A stretch of DNA of 64,000 bases from Rosa chinensis (taxonomy: Eukaryota; Streptophyta; Magnoliopsida; Rosales; Rosaceae), in the NCBI RefSeq assembly GCF_002994745.2, contig NC_037092.1:89256398-89320397 (forward strand), given 5' to 3'. Shown in pieces: positions 34,238-46,889 of the stretch. The position numbers and the translations under genes were made by a program. The notes beneath the pieces were generated by a model, which saw only the letters and a list, made by a program, of their open reading frames with translations, did no database searches and had not been told where the DNA came from. How positions within the stretch are numbered: the stretch's first letter is position 1; each line of letters starts with the position of its first letter.

Positions 34238-35681
34238 GAGAAAATTTTTCAAACAGTACCCAAACTTAGGTCGACTCCTAACTTCAGTACCCGACTATAC
34301 AAAACTATCACTTTGTACCCCAAGTTTGAAGCCGGAACCAAGAACGGTACACGCCGTCCATAACAGTGTTAAGAGCCCAGCCACGTGGCAATACCTGAAG
34401 GGTAATTGGGTCATTTCAACCCAAATTCACTCTCTCTCAGTCAAACCGAAATTCAAGAATTCCACCCAAATCACAGCACCGGTACCAACTCCTCCACTTC
34501 CTCTACCTCCTCCACCACCACTAACTCAAACCATAACCCAAGAAATCCCAACATCCATGGAATCGCAGTTCACAAACACAATACACAACCAAATCCTTCA
34601 TGGATTTATCAATCTCTCTGTGAAATTCGTAAACCCTGTTGCATAGAGAAAGAGAGAGAGAGAGAGAGAGAGTCCTTTTTTATTCTGGTAAAGCTTCGTA
34701 TCAGACAAACACACAACAGTGACCAAATGGCTGCCTCTTTAGCATATCCCTTCTTCTTCTCCTCGTCTCCTTCATTTGGGTTTTGTCAGCTTGTGATTGG
34801 AAGTTCATGAAGAAGTTCATGATGAACTGGTATTCAAGCCTCAATGACCACAACCCAGAAATCTTCGAAGTTTAATTCTCACGCAGGGTCAGTCCCCATC
34901 TAGAGAAGCAGTCGAACTAGAAACTAGGCAGGAATGAGTCGAGAACAGCCAGAAATGTCGCCGATGTCCAAGAACACGGCTGCCCGAGACCAAACCCAGA
35001 AACCAAGTCATTAAAACCTGATCAAATTCAAAAAATAATTGCACAGGCTTGTTGGGCATGACGAGGAGATGAGATTTCATACCACAGCTAGCCAAAATGG
35101 TGGTCGGAATTGCCGGGAATTGCAGAGCTCGCCGGAGAAGTCTCGGAGCTTCCAGTCGTCGTTACTCCTTCTCCGTTCAATGCATGAGTGATCCAAAGGC
35201 ACAGGGATGTAGGCAACGCAGAGACGAAGGGAATGGTGGCTGTGTGTGGTCGGGCGTTGTCCCTCCAGTCGGATTTCTTTTTCAGGTCGCGGCTGGTGTC
35301 CGGGTCAGAGAGCAACTAGCTCTCTCTCTCTCTCTCTCTCTCCCTCTGTTTTTGGTCTCCCGATCTCCTTGTTGGAGAGGCCTTGGAGGTCGGCGGTGAT
35401 GGCTTCTTCGCTCTTGGCTAGAGCTCGCATAGGGACAAGTGTTATTGGTGAGACCAAAAAATTGGTCTCAAATTTTTTTATAATTAAATTAAAAAAAAAG
35501 AGTCAACACCTCAAAATATGCCATGTGGTTAGCTAGTTAAAGCCGTCATAGACGGCTATGACAGCGTGTACCATTGTTGGGTCGGGCTTCAAACTTGAGG
35601 TACCAAAGTGATAGTTTTGCATAGTCGAATACTAAAGTTAGGAGTCGGCCTAAGTTCGGGTACTGTTTCAAATATTTTCTC
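34238..35681. mobile_element. Mutator-like (Pack-MULE type) element with perfect 9-bp target duplication
   Basis: Long inverted ends begin GAGAAAATTTTTCAAACAG and, on the other side, GAGAAAATATTTGAAACAG, and stay similar for over 100 bases (shared GTACCC, CGACTCCTAACT and ACTATCACTTT). The element is flanked by TTATAATAT at 34229-34237 and 35682-35690. There is no transposase. The interior has UTR-like features: a GA repeat (34653-34671) followed by an ATG frame at 34727 (MAASLAYPFFFSSS), and a CT repeat (35320-35342) beside a second short frame (35400, MASSLLARARIG). These look like captured 5' ends of host genes; the donors are not recognised. Confidence 0.88.
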
Positions 35682-36114
35682 TTATAATATATGTATAAAA
35701 ACTAGTCTCGTGAGTGTTCAAAACAGCCAATTTGCCCGGCACATAAGATGCCTGCAATACACCGGCCCCCTCTTCAAAGTTTAAGAACAACCAAACCTCC
35801 ATAAAAGAACATTACAAGAAATATCTACGGAAAATACGGTAGATTAGTCATATAGTTATTAAAATATTTATATTTTCTTGATCTCCAGAACAAACTAATG
35901 AGATACCTTACAGCTTCAATTGAGCTACGTTGGTGAAGTGAACAAAATCAGGTGGAGTGAACAAAAATCATATATAGTTGGATCTATTGAAGAGTATGTA
36001 CATGAAGAAATACCCTAAACACAATTTTTTTTTTCTTGTTCAAGGACGCTCATTGAAGCACCAATATTTTACCCCCTGTCACGTCTGTGAAACTCCATAG
36101 TCAAAAGACATTAG

Positions 36115-37760
36115 CAGATTCACCTCAAGCATTTCCCTTGGCAGAAGTAACATTGATGTCACTGACAACGGGCTGGCGGGTCACCTCATTGTTGTTGATG
36201 ATTTCGGAACCCTCTTGAAGTTCACACTTTTTAAGATGAGATTCAATGATTGAAGATGGCTTCTCACTAGACCCAGTTTCAGTGGCCCCATTCTCAACAG
36301 GCTGCTCTTCCTTGTTGCAACATGATGTTGATGAGAACTTGAGCAATGGTTCCGAGTACACAACCATCGCATTGCCAAATGACTCTGAATCCTGACTACA
36401 ATCTGAACCATTTATCATACAACCACGACCGCCGTCCAAGGTGGAACGATTATCAGCAGAGTAGCAGACAGATTGTGCTTACTTGTGCTTCCATTCTGAC
36501 TTCCAATTTCCATTCTATCATTTTCTAAAATGATACCTGAAGTTTCAGCCACTACAACCATTTCTGATTGAACAGGCATTGATGGTCTGTTATAAACAGT
36601 ATTGTCAGGGGATCTTTTGGAAATAACAGTAGGCGCAATATCGATATCATGGCTGTGGTTACCATTAGGATTGGTTAATGCGCAATGCTCCACAAAGTCC
36701 ATTCCGTCCACACTTCCAATTTCCACGTTCTTATTTTCTATGACCCCTGAAACTTGCGGTTCAACAGGCACAGATGCAGATGGGACGGTATTCTTATATA
36801 CTGTAATGTCATTACATAGTTTTGAAATAACGGCGGCATTGACGTCATGGCTGTGGAGATCATTAGAATAGGGCACTGTGCATTGCTCCACAAACTCCAT
36901 GGTTGAACAAGGGATGTGACGGGAGAGTGGATCCGTACTCATTACATTTTTTTTGCAATTTTCATCAACATATCATCCTCATATTCACTTGAATTAGCGA
37001 TAGGATCATCTGCGGAAAGCAAATCTTCAGTTTCTGTGCTAAACAAGAGCCTCTGTCTGCTTTCTGAGAGGACATGGCCAGACACAACATCAACAGAATG
37101 TAACCCAGGTGGAGAAATACTCATGGATGAGGGTCAACATCCATCTCAGAAGAAATGATTTCTTCTCCACAACCGTCATTATATATGCCATTTCCACATG
37201 CAACCCACAGCAACATGCTCATCCGCTCAACTATTCTCAAGATGAGATAATACTTCTTCACCTACTGGGCCCACATTTACTAATTCTGGATCATCATCAG
37301 CTAAAGCTGCCTGATCCATTGTGATATTGCTGCTTTCCAAATTAGGTCCACTTAACTGGTTCTGTACAAAGACCGCTAAAGAAACACCGTGATCAAGAAT
37401 AAAAGAATCATGAGGTGGGCAACGGAGCATATCAAGCAAGGCCAGGTGGAACTGCAATAAGCTGACAGATGGCACGGGATGACTTCTTTTCCTGCAGACA
37501 CTAATAACCTTGAGTATATGCTCACACAGGTTCCCCATTTGTGCTCAACTGCAGTTGCAAATACTGAATTGTGAACCAGGGTTCCAAACAACATAGGCTT
37601 TTCTTGAGCAAGCTGGTCTGTTACTTTTGCACATGTGCCTTCATTGACAACATTAGAGTCTGGTATCTCCAAAGCTGTTCGCCAACATGTTAAACCGCTC
37701 ACCCACTCATTTTTCCAGTATCGTGCAGAAAAATAAAGAATCCGGTAACACAAAAATAAC
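36115..37760 (-). pseudogene. Tail of an unrecognised acidic plant gene, copy C
   Basis: This is the counterpart of 1029-2780. It keeps the longest C-terminal end (36125-36439, SIIESHLKKCELQEGSE, SDINVTSAKG) and the junction SSEMDVD in one frame, both disrupted in A and B. It has its own lesions: a stop after the MDVDPHP segment (about 37125) and one after the IAKKM segment (36942). It lacks the 190-bp segment found in A and B near the MORF junction and instead reads IPDSNVVNEGTCAKV, probably the ancestral state. Confidence 0.6.
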
Positions 37761-37961
37761 TCAAGGTACACCTGTTTAAGGAAAAGTCAGTCACAGTACT
37801 ATCTTGACTTTTTGAAAAGAGTCTCAGGATGATTGAAGGTAGCATAAAGTGCTATGAAATTACCATTAAACTTCTCAGACTCTTCCTCAGTCATCAACAC
37901 CTGAATGCCTGTATACGTTGTTGTGCTAGAAGCATAAATTTTCTTTTTTGCCTCTTACACA
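37761..37961 (-). pseudogene. MORF exons 2 and 3, copy C, with premature stops
   Basis: Exon 2 (37961-37864) keeps its splice sites but has TAA at 37957-37955, two codons in. Exon 3 starts at 37771 and meets TGA at 37763-37761. Exon 1 is absent because duplicon homology stops at 38465. No protein can be made from this copy. Confidence 0.8.
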
Positions 37962-38465
37962 CTGAGTCACAAATAAAATAACCAATTAAAGTTCCATAAC
38001 CAAATAATCGATATTGTTCGATATATTGAAGCAGAAAAATGAAGCAATGAGGCATAAGTTGGCAATCCAAAACAATGTGCTTTAATCACTGAATGCATCG
38101 AACAAACAATGAACCATACACAACCAAGCATTACATTACATCCGAAACAAAACCAGAAAAACAACCAATCAGGCAATTGGCGTCAATCAACTTGCAATGA
38201 TTAACACAGCACTCAAGCATTAATCATAATTTCATGACAACGTGGCAAAGACAATGGCATGCCCAACAGAGATATTCCAGAGACAGAACAAAATAACTAG
38301 TTACAGTACCACATGACCCAGTTCATTCTTAAGCAAAATGAATCACATAGCAGCGAGCTGCTAACTCACCCTAATTCTCTCCAATTAAAGAAAAGCTTTT
38401 GAGCTGATACATAATAAACAATTAAAGTTTCATAAGCTAAAGAGTAAACAGATGCAAATGCCGGA

Positions 38466-40212
38466 AGCCACTACCAATCTAGAATCTTTGACACCTGCTC
38501 ACATATGTTTGATGGCTTATCCTCCAGAGCAAGGTAATTCTTTTTCCCAATTGGTGACCACTTTTTTCTTACATTGTCGACCACTTTTTTCTTACATTGT
38601 CAGAGATGTTTAAGATTGAATGTTCAAGCTTTGTAAACCTTTTTTTAGGTTATGATGAATATAGACTAGGGATTAAAGATTTCCCAGGGTTATTTCTTTT
38701 TAATGTTAATGATTCTTCCTGAATGGTCAAGTTTTATTGATTGCTTTGTTGTAATTTTGATGTTGATTAGCAAAGCTTTTTCATCTTTGGGTTTCTCTGT
38801 GCCGGTCTTAGGTTCTGAAAACAAGTTGGATGACTATGTTATAGATTATAATAGCTTTTAATCCCTTTTATCATAAGTTTTCTGTAACTGATTACCCTAC
38901 TTCTTTTCCATGATCGAGCTTCGTTGCTGATCGTTTTTCTTTGCATTTTTCAAGTGAGGCTAACTTAGTCTTCTTTGGGGACTTTGAAGAAAAGAACAGA
39001 ATTTTAGCGGGGTAGAGGGAACCCAATCATAGTAAGTGCCTATTTCTTCGGTTATTAAGTTTACTGATGGTACTGCTACATGTGAAATACATTGACATAT
39101 CTAATATCCCAGTGACTTCACTGATTTGTTCCAACTCGCCTGCACAAAGTATTTCAATGACGTAGCAGCTTTGCAAAATCCGAGCCAAGTTTACATTTTC
39201 ATCGACTATGAAATTTGGGTTTGTATTTAATTATTGTTTCATGGGAATTGCAGAAAGATTTGTTAGACATGCCTATATGATTGCTCAGTTTAAGAAATAT
39301 AGTTTAAGTTTTGTAATTTAGGGTTCAGTTGCAGTTCTGCAATCTAAAACATTTGGTAGCTTAAAATCAAGATTTGCAATATAAGATAGATAAGCCCCCT
39401 TTCATGTCAAAGCTCGGTTATGTTTTTCTTTGGTCGTTATAGGGTCTGAAGACTTTCAATTTGTCTAATTTCTGTTCGGTATGGTTTGTTGCAGTTAGCT
39501 ACCATTTGACTGGATCCAGTGGATTACTATTTGATAGAGCGCGCATGAATTCCTCTGCTAGTAATTTTTTTTTTCATCGATCAACAATGTTTGATTTTTC
39601 AGAGACGTAGCTTTTTTGGTTTGATTAGGTAAATATTTGATTTAACAACTACATATCTGTTCCCAACAATCTGATTTGTAAAGGAGGCATTCCATTTTAG
39701 CAGCTGGGTTGTCATATAGTTATAGAGGCATTGCAATGATTATTTTCATTGGGATATATAGCACCAAGTACACCAAATTTCAGCATCTTTATCTTTACGG
39801 ACTTGCATGTTCGATGATCAGAACTGGGCTATATATGGGCAGAAATGGCCGGCCAAATACCGCTTCCTCTGTTTGATGACCAATTTAGAAATGTGTTATT
39901 ACTTGAAACATAATTAACAGAATAAAGAATGATTAAGAAATAGAGAATTGAATAGATCTAGAGATTTTCTGGTTCTTACTTCTTAGTTTCATTTTAAATT
40001 ATCTGAGTTTTCATTTAGCATCAGATTTCATTGCATTGTTGGAAAGTCTGAAAGAGCTGCACTTTTTTTTGCTAGATTTTGGGTTTATATACAGGTTCTG
40101 TTTTACAGAGTTCATATTTCCTTGCCTGAGTTGAGAGCTGGGGTTTTACTTTTGGTGTGATTGGAGGAATGGAAAAGCACTATGGATACTCTCTCTTTTG
40201 TTTGTGGTTTAT
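38466..40212. other. Unassigned sequence left of E3
   Basis: T-rich sequence without a long open frame. The first 55 bases are coding-like (cacctgctcacatatg, ccagagcaag) and end at a GTAATT that could be a donor site, so it may be a captured exon plus intron; the gene is not recognised. With 47457 onward it formed one sequence before E3 inserted. Confidence 0.35.
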
Positions 40213-40457
40213 TGTTGTAAATAGTTATGGCTAATATCATGTAAATAGATGGAGAGTCATATATGCCTTTCACTATAGATTAGTGATTGATAGAATTGTG
40301 AATAGGAGTAATTGACGTTGCTATTAAACGTTGTCCATTTGCATACATCATGTACTCCTATATAAACCCCCTCATGGTGAGATGAATAGACACACCATAT
40401 CTCCATGCGTCCAAACTCTCTCTTTTTCTGAAACACTTTTGCTTTCATTTTATAACA
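40213..40457 (+). repeat. 5' LTR of E3
   Basis: TGTTGTAAATAG...TTATAACA, with CCTATATAAACC as the likely promoter TATA box at about 40358. Confidence 0.93.
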
Positions 40458-41078
40458 CGTTATCAGCATGAAGCTCTAACCCAAGCCCTAGCCCAAGCCC
40501 TAGCCAAGAAAAAAAAAACAACCCCCCTGCTGCAGCCTGTTTGCACGCCACGAAACCTCTTGATCTAGACCTCAGATCAAAATCTTTCCTTCATCAAAGT
40601 TGTTCGTCTCTGCCTCTTCTATCTGCCCTCCAAATTTCAGCTCTATCGGAGTTGTTTTGAGACTTGTACATCATTCGAAGTGGGAGCTATTCAGAAGAGG
40701 CGAATAGCTCTTGGATTGGCTGAGAAGACAACCTTCTCAGTTCTGCACACATAAGCTGAAGATTCATCCATCCGTCATCAAGTAATATTTTCCAAAACCT
40801 AATTTTATATTCATTCTTCTTGCTTATTGTGCCTATTGATTGAATATGAAAAATCACCAAAATGCATGAACCCTAGCAAATGCTACATGATTTATTTACT
40901 TGGTATACGTATTTGTATATATTTGTTCATGTGTTTGGGATTGTTTGATTGGAAAAGAAAAGAGAAAAATTTATGGTGTTCATGTGTTTGGGATTGTTTG
41001 ATAGGAAACGAAAAGTGAAAAATTTATGGACTGCAACTATATATCTATAGTAATTCAACAAGAAAAAAAAAACAGATT

Positions 41079-41157
41079 GTGCAGTTGCTGGGATTCGAAC
41101 CCAGCTAAAAATAGGTTCCAACTCAACATGTTGTCCGCTATACCACTATGGAAAGTT
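41079..41157 (-). tRNA. tRNA-like relic in the E3 leader
   Basis: On the minus strand the sequence has a perfect T-arm, CTGGG-TTCGAAT-CCCAG, containing the Pol III B-box GGTTCGAATCC, followed by CAACTGC-A where the acceptor strand should be. Upstream it has TAGTGGTATAGCGG, resembling a D-arm/A-box. The 5' acceptor strand does not pair and I cannot fold a convincing anticodon arm. It is better called a tRNA-derived relic than a gene. Confidence 0.35.
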
Positions 41158-41488
41158 AGTATGTATTAACATTATTTAGTATTAATTCTGCCTGAAGCAG
41201 ATTTGAGGCCAATTAATTGGTGATTGATTAATCCGTGCGTTGATTTTGATTGATTTCTATCCAAAGCAATTACTATAGTAATTTATGCTCATTACCACAA
41301 TCACTTCATAATTTATTCTTTCTTATTTCATTATTCATTTTAATAACGTATATTGCGTTTATTACTATAATGATTTTGTGGTGTTACTTGCTTATCTATT
41401 TGCTCATATTAATTATATGAATATTTTAGTGGCTTAAAAAAAATTTCCTTGCACTAGAATATATATGAATAGAATGCAGGTACTTAAT

Positions 41489-41562
41489 GAACCAGAAGTT
41501 CACACATAAATATTGAACCAAAAGATCATACATAAATATTGAACCAGAAGTTCACACGTATC
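41489..41562 (+). repeat. 26-bp direct repeats in the E3 leader
   Basis: Three units begin gaacca at 41489, 41515 and 41541 (gaaccagaagttcacacata type). More distant relatives of the phrase, such as gaacctgaagttc, recur up to 41870. Confidence 0.85.
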
Positions 41563-41629
41563 GAACCCGTAGTTTCGATAACATTGAAAGGTTATGAATC
41601 TTTCCAAGTAGGCACACCCAATTCGATGC

Positions 41630-41738
41630 GATGTCTAGGCAAGATACAATGAGGCTGTGTACTTAAGAGAGCCTCGCTCCACCCAAACCTCATACTCTTA
41701 CCTGGTCGTATTTAATTGGAGTTACCAAAAGGGTTGAG
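41630..41738 (+). other. Conserved noncoding module in the E3 leader
   Basis: This matches the module in the E1 gag-pol spacer (16196-16313, minus): gatgtctaggcaag, cgctccacc, ttacctggtc, taattggagttacc. Here it lies about 200 bases upstream of gag. Confidence 0.7.
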
Positions 41739-41937
41739 AAATAACATTTCATGAATATCGAATCTGTAATTTCGATAATGTCATATAAGGAACTTGAAGT
41801 TTCATTCATTAATTCACCATGTACATGTTTAATCCTAATTTTCATACCATGTTATAGAACCTGAAGTTCTTATTGATTGCTTGTGGAAATTATTACCCAT
41901 AGCACTAACAATTATCCTTTGAATCCTTGTTGAGAAT

Positions 41938-42929
41938 GTCAAATCTCAACAAGCTTCAAGCTCCATTTGACTGCAAATAAGATGAGATCAACGATTAATG
42001 CTGACAACATCGCCCCTGAAGATATGAAGGCAAGGGCTATGATTTTCATCAGGAAACATATGGAGGAAGCACTCAAGGTGGAATATTTAGCTGAAGAGGA
42101 CCCATGGTCCCTGTGGGTCGCTCTAGAAGAGCGATTCAACCATCAGAGGACTATCTACTTGCCAGAAGCAAGGCACGACTGGCAGAACATACGTTTCCAG
42201 GATTTCAAGACTGTCAATGAGTATAACTCTGAAATCTGTAGGATTCGGTCACTCCTAAAATTCTGTGGAGAAGAGCTCACAGAAGCTGATCTATTGGAGA
42301 AAACTTTCTCCACCTTTCCTCCTTCCTGTATGGTCCTGCAGCAACAATACAGGGAGAGAAACTTTGCTAGATTCTCAGAATTGGTCACCGTCCTGTTGCT
42401 CGCTGAAAAGAACAACGACCTACTTTTGAGGAATGATCAAGCAAGGCCCACCGGTACCAGAACAGTTCCTTTGCCTGAAGCAAATGCTATTGCCCATCGC
42501 GAAAATAATCGCGCAAGGAGAAACCGGGGTCGTGGAAGGGGAAGGAGGCCTGAACGTCCGAGACATGGAAGGAGAAATGGGCCCAGAAATGCCCCATATG
42601 ACCGTGACCACCAAGGTAATCGCCCAAGGGGTCAAGGAGGACGTGGACAAGGCCCACGTGGTGGAAACAGAAATGCCCAGGTCCAACAAGCTCAAATTAG
42701 AGAGAATGTTGGCCTGGCCCGTCACCCTCAAAATCAGCATAATCTATGTTATAGATGTGGAGGCACTGACCATTGGTCTCGCACCTGCCGTGCAACAAAT
42801 GAAGAGATAGGAGAGTATCACGCCAGACGCGGAACTCGAGAGGCCAACCTTGTGGAAGAGTCAGTTCCTATGGATACCACCTTGGAGATTACTGATTTCC
42901 AAGCAGCCAATGGGTACATCGAGGATTGA
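41938..42929 (+). pseudogene. gag of copia E3, N-terminal deletion
   Basis: An ATG at 41938 opens MSNLNKL, the expected start of gag, but the frame stops after 14 codons. The long frame resumes at 41967 as TANKMRSTINADN in another register, so about 40-60 codons of the N-terminal part are missing. The rest is intact: LWVALEERF, an Arg/Gly-rich basic stretch (about residues 180-235 of the 320) and the zinc knuckle CYRCGGTDHWSRTC. It ends at 42929. An internal start could still give a shortened Gag. Confidence 0.8.
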
Positions 42930-43128
42930 AAACTAGAGAACATGGACATAATAGGCACTTGTGCCATATCTATATTATTGTTATGAATAATAGTTTATAT
43001 TTCCTTTGGATTATCTTTGGTGATTTTTGGGATATTGGTTTTATGAGTTGGTTATGCTTGGATGTTTAATTCAATAAAGTTATTTATTTTCATACATGTG
43101 ATCCATTGAATTAAATTTATGAATAGGC

Positions 43129-46100
43129 ATGTCTTGTGGGGAAGTTTGTTGTCTGGCTGATAGTGCTACTACGCACACCATACTCCGAGATAGGAAGTAT
43201 TTTACAAACTTATTGCCTACTCATACCTCTGTGACAACTATATCAGGTCAATCCAACCTAATAGAGGGCCATGGCAAAGCCCATTTTATGTTGTCCAATG
43301 GTACTGAATTTACCATTAATGAGGCCTTATATTCTCCACGTTCCAGAAGAACGTTATTGAGTTTTAAGGATATTCGAGCCAACGGTTATCACGTTGAAAC
43401 CACTGAGGAAAATGAGTGGAATATCTTTGCATAACCTCCAATTTGTACGGCCGGAAGCGTACATTGGAGAAGCTAAAATGCCTTTCGAGTGGTCTCTACA
43501 TGACTACCATAAGATCAATTGAGGCAAATCACATAACTAGCCAGAAGATAACCAATTCAAGCAACTACTTACTTTGGCATGACCGTTTGGGACACCCAGG
43601 TCAAAGTATGATGCGCCGTATCCTAAATTTATCCCATGGGCATCCACTTACCAATAAGGATCTTGTGTATAGTAACACATTATGCCAAGCATGCTCATTG
43701 GGAAAATTAAATGTAAGACCATCATATCCAAAGACTGAAAAAGACTCCAACCTTTTCCTACAAAGGATACAAGGGGATATATGTGGACCTATCCAACCAC
43801 CATGCGGACAATTTAAATATTTCATGGTTTTGGTTGATGCATCGACAAGGTGGTCACATGTTACGTTATTGTCCACAAGAAATGCTGCGTTTGCTAAACT
43901 CCTTGCCCAGATTATTAAATTAAGGGCTCACCACCCGGATTATCCAATAAAGTCTATAAGACTTGATAATGCTGGAGAGTTTACATCAAAATCATTTGAT
44001 GATTATTGCATATCCCTTGGGATTAATATTGAGCATCCAGTTCCCTATGTTCATACCCAGAATGGTCTCGTAGAAGCGTTCATTAAAAGATTACAAATGA
44101 TCGCACAGACCTTGGTAATGCGCACCAAGCTTCCAGTATCTGCGTGGGGCTATGCAATTTTGCATGCAGCTATGTTGGTCCGACTGAGGCCCATTGCCAC
44201 CCAACCTTATCCCGCGTTACAATTGGTTACTGGGTACGAACCTGATGTTTCGCACTTACGCGTATTTGGGTGTGCAGTTTTCGTGCCAATTGCGCCACCA
44301 CAACGTACAAAAATGGGTCCTCAACGAAGGATGGGCATATATGTCGGTTATGAATCCCCATCCATTATACGCTTTTTAGAGCCCTTGACAGGCGATCTCT
44401 TTACAGCTAGATTTGCGGATTGTCACTTTGATGAGACAGTCTTCCCGCCGTTAGGGGGAGATAAGAACGTTACCGTTCCTGATGAACGACGTGAATTGAC
44501 GTGGAATGTCCCCACTATGTCTCATCTTGATCCCCTAACCGTACAATGTGATAATGAAGTGCGGAGAATTCTAGATCTACAGAGGGTAGCCCAAAATATG
44601 ACAGACGCTTTCTCTGATCTAGCTAAAGTGACGAGATCACATATACCTGCTGCAAATATGCCTGCAAGGATAGATGTCCCTGTAGGACACGTCACCCCAG
44701 ATGGACGAGGTACGACCATGGTGGCTAACCAGTCATATGTCCCTGCCCAGAAGCGAGGAAGACCACTAGGTTCGAAGGATTCTTATCCCCGGAAGAGGGT
44801 AAAACTGGCACAAACCAATCCACTAGACATCGCGATCTCAACTGATCCATCTCACGAGACAATTCCGGATTATGGGTCCGTCCTAGAAGAGACTACGTTG
44901 GGGGACGCTCCAACGTCTGAACCCACTCCCGAGAATAGAGAAATCTCGGTAAATTATGCATGCTTAAGTGAGATCTGGAATCGGAATGAGATTATCATCG
45001 ATGATATATTTGTATTCGCAGTAGCTACCGAAATTATAAATAGTGATGACATCGAACCTCGCTCCGTTGATGAATGTCAACGTAGAGATGACTGGCCAAA
45101 ATGGAAAGAAGCAATCCAGGTCGAATTAGATTCCTTGACAAAGAGAAAGGTGTTTGGACCTGTAGTCCCCACACCTCCCCATGTTAAACCTGTAGGATTT
45201 AAATGGGTATTTATAAGGAAGCGTAATGAGAAAAACGAGATTGTGAGATACAAGGCTCGTCTAGTGGCGCAAGGATTTTCTCAACGCCCTGGGATTGATT
45301 ATGAGGAGACATATTCTCCCGTAATGGACGTCATAACGTTCCGCTACCTTATCAGTTTGGTAGTTTCCGAAAAACTGAGTATGCAGCTAATGGATGTGGT
45401 CACAGCTTATCTCTATGGGGATCTTGATACAGAGATATACATGAAATTTCCTGAAGGACTTAAGATACCCGGTGCAAATAGTTCTAGACCACGGAACACG
45501 CTCTTCATTCGTTTGAGGCGTTCACTTTATGGATTAAAACAATCCGGACGGATATGGTATAACCGTCTAAGTGAATATTTGATCGGGATGGGATACGTAA
45601 ACAATGAACTATGCCCATGCGTGTTTATTAAGAAAACAAGTTCTGGATTTGCAATTGTGGCGGTCTATGTCGATGACATGAATCTGATTGGTACTCCTGA
45701 AGAGATCAAAGAAACCGCAAAGCACCTGAAGTCTGAATTTGAGATGAAAGATCTTGGGAGAACGAATTACTGCCTTGGCCTGGAGCTCGAGCACCGTGAT
45801 GATGACATTCTGCTTCATCAATCAAACTACATCCAGAAGATGTTAAGACGTTTTAATGAGGATAAAGTAAAGCCCTCAAGCACTCCCATGGTTGTTCGAA
45901 GTCTAGATCCTAAGAGAGATTCGTTTCGTCCTGCAGATGATAACGAAGAGATATTGGCACCAGAGGTCCCATATCTAAGTGCAATAGGCGCATTATTGTA
46001 CTTGGCTCAATGCACTAGACCAGACATTTCATTCTCTGTGAACTTGTTAGCTAGATATAGCTCTGCGCCAACACGCCGCCACTGGAATGGCATAAAAGAC

Positions 46101-46889
46101 ATTTTTCGCTACCTTAGAGGTACGACCGATATGGGCTTATTCTATCCCTATGCATCAAGAAATGGACCAAACCCCCTTGATCCTCAGAATGATGCTCGCC
46201 TTGTTGGATATGCTGATGCAGGCTATCTATCAGACCCGCACAAGGCGCGTTCCCAAACTGGTTATGTCTTTACTATTGGGAATACTGCAATTTCTAGGAG
46301 GTCTACAAAACAGACTCTTGTTGCTACCTCTTCGAATCATGCTGAGATTCTAGCTTTTCACGAAGCAGTACGTGAATGTATATGGTTGAGAGCCATCACA
46401 AAGCATGTTCGAAGCACATGTGGACTGTATTCCACTACTGATGAACCAACCACTATCCACGAAGATAATACTGCTTGTATTGAGCAAATGAAGACGGGTT
46501 TCATCAAAGGAGACAACACCAAACATATTGCACCGAAGTTCTTCTTCAATCAGCAGCAACAAGAGCATCAGAAGATTGAAGTCAAACAGATTCGATCTGA
46601 AGGCAATCGTGCAGACCTCTTTACCAAGTCACTACCAAAGTCTACATTCCATAAGCATGTTCAAGGTATTGGTCTACGTAAACTATCTGAATTACCTAAC
46701 ATGCAATTTTCAGAGGGAGTCGAAATCAGGGGGAGTATCCTGAAGCATACCCACTTGACCATCGTGTACTCTTTTCGTCCTTTGTCCAGGGTTATTTTTG
46801 TCCCACTGGGTTTTGTTACCTGGCAAGGTTTTGACAAGGCACATCTCTGGCATGGTCACCCCACTTACTGCATCCTGAAGATGCTTTGA
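43129..46889 (+). pseudogene. pol of copia E3, open except for one frameshift
   Basis: Pol starts at its own ATG (43129) 200 bases after the gag stop. Protease has DSATTH. A single frameshift near 43415 separates it from a frame of 1157 codons. In that frame are the zinc-binding HDRLGHPG and CQAC, the integrase core with GDICGP, RLDNAGEF and NGLVEAF, RT with YVDDMNLIG, and RNase H with YADAGY, NHAEI and HEDNTAC, ending ADLFTKSLPKS and a read-through tail. All catalytic residues I can check are present. One indel is the only visible obstacle in pol. Confidence 0.88.

Larger units (their letters stand above)
33700..38465. repeat. Segmental duplicon, copy C
   Basis: 33700-34070 matches the sequence 3' of the receptor-like pseudogene (58785-59100). 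35740-38465 matches copies A and B through the unrecognised gene tail and MORF exons 3 and 2. It is interrupted by a MULE and its flank at about 34075-35735. Homology stops at 38465, before MORF exon 1. Copy C preserves several reading-frame stretches better than A and B in the tail but carries stops in the MORF exons. Confidence 0.8.

Noticed and set aside
41079..41157. Functional tRNA gene
   Set aside because: The acceptor stem does not pair and no convincing anticodon arm folds; kept only as a relic.
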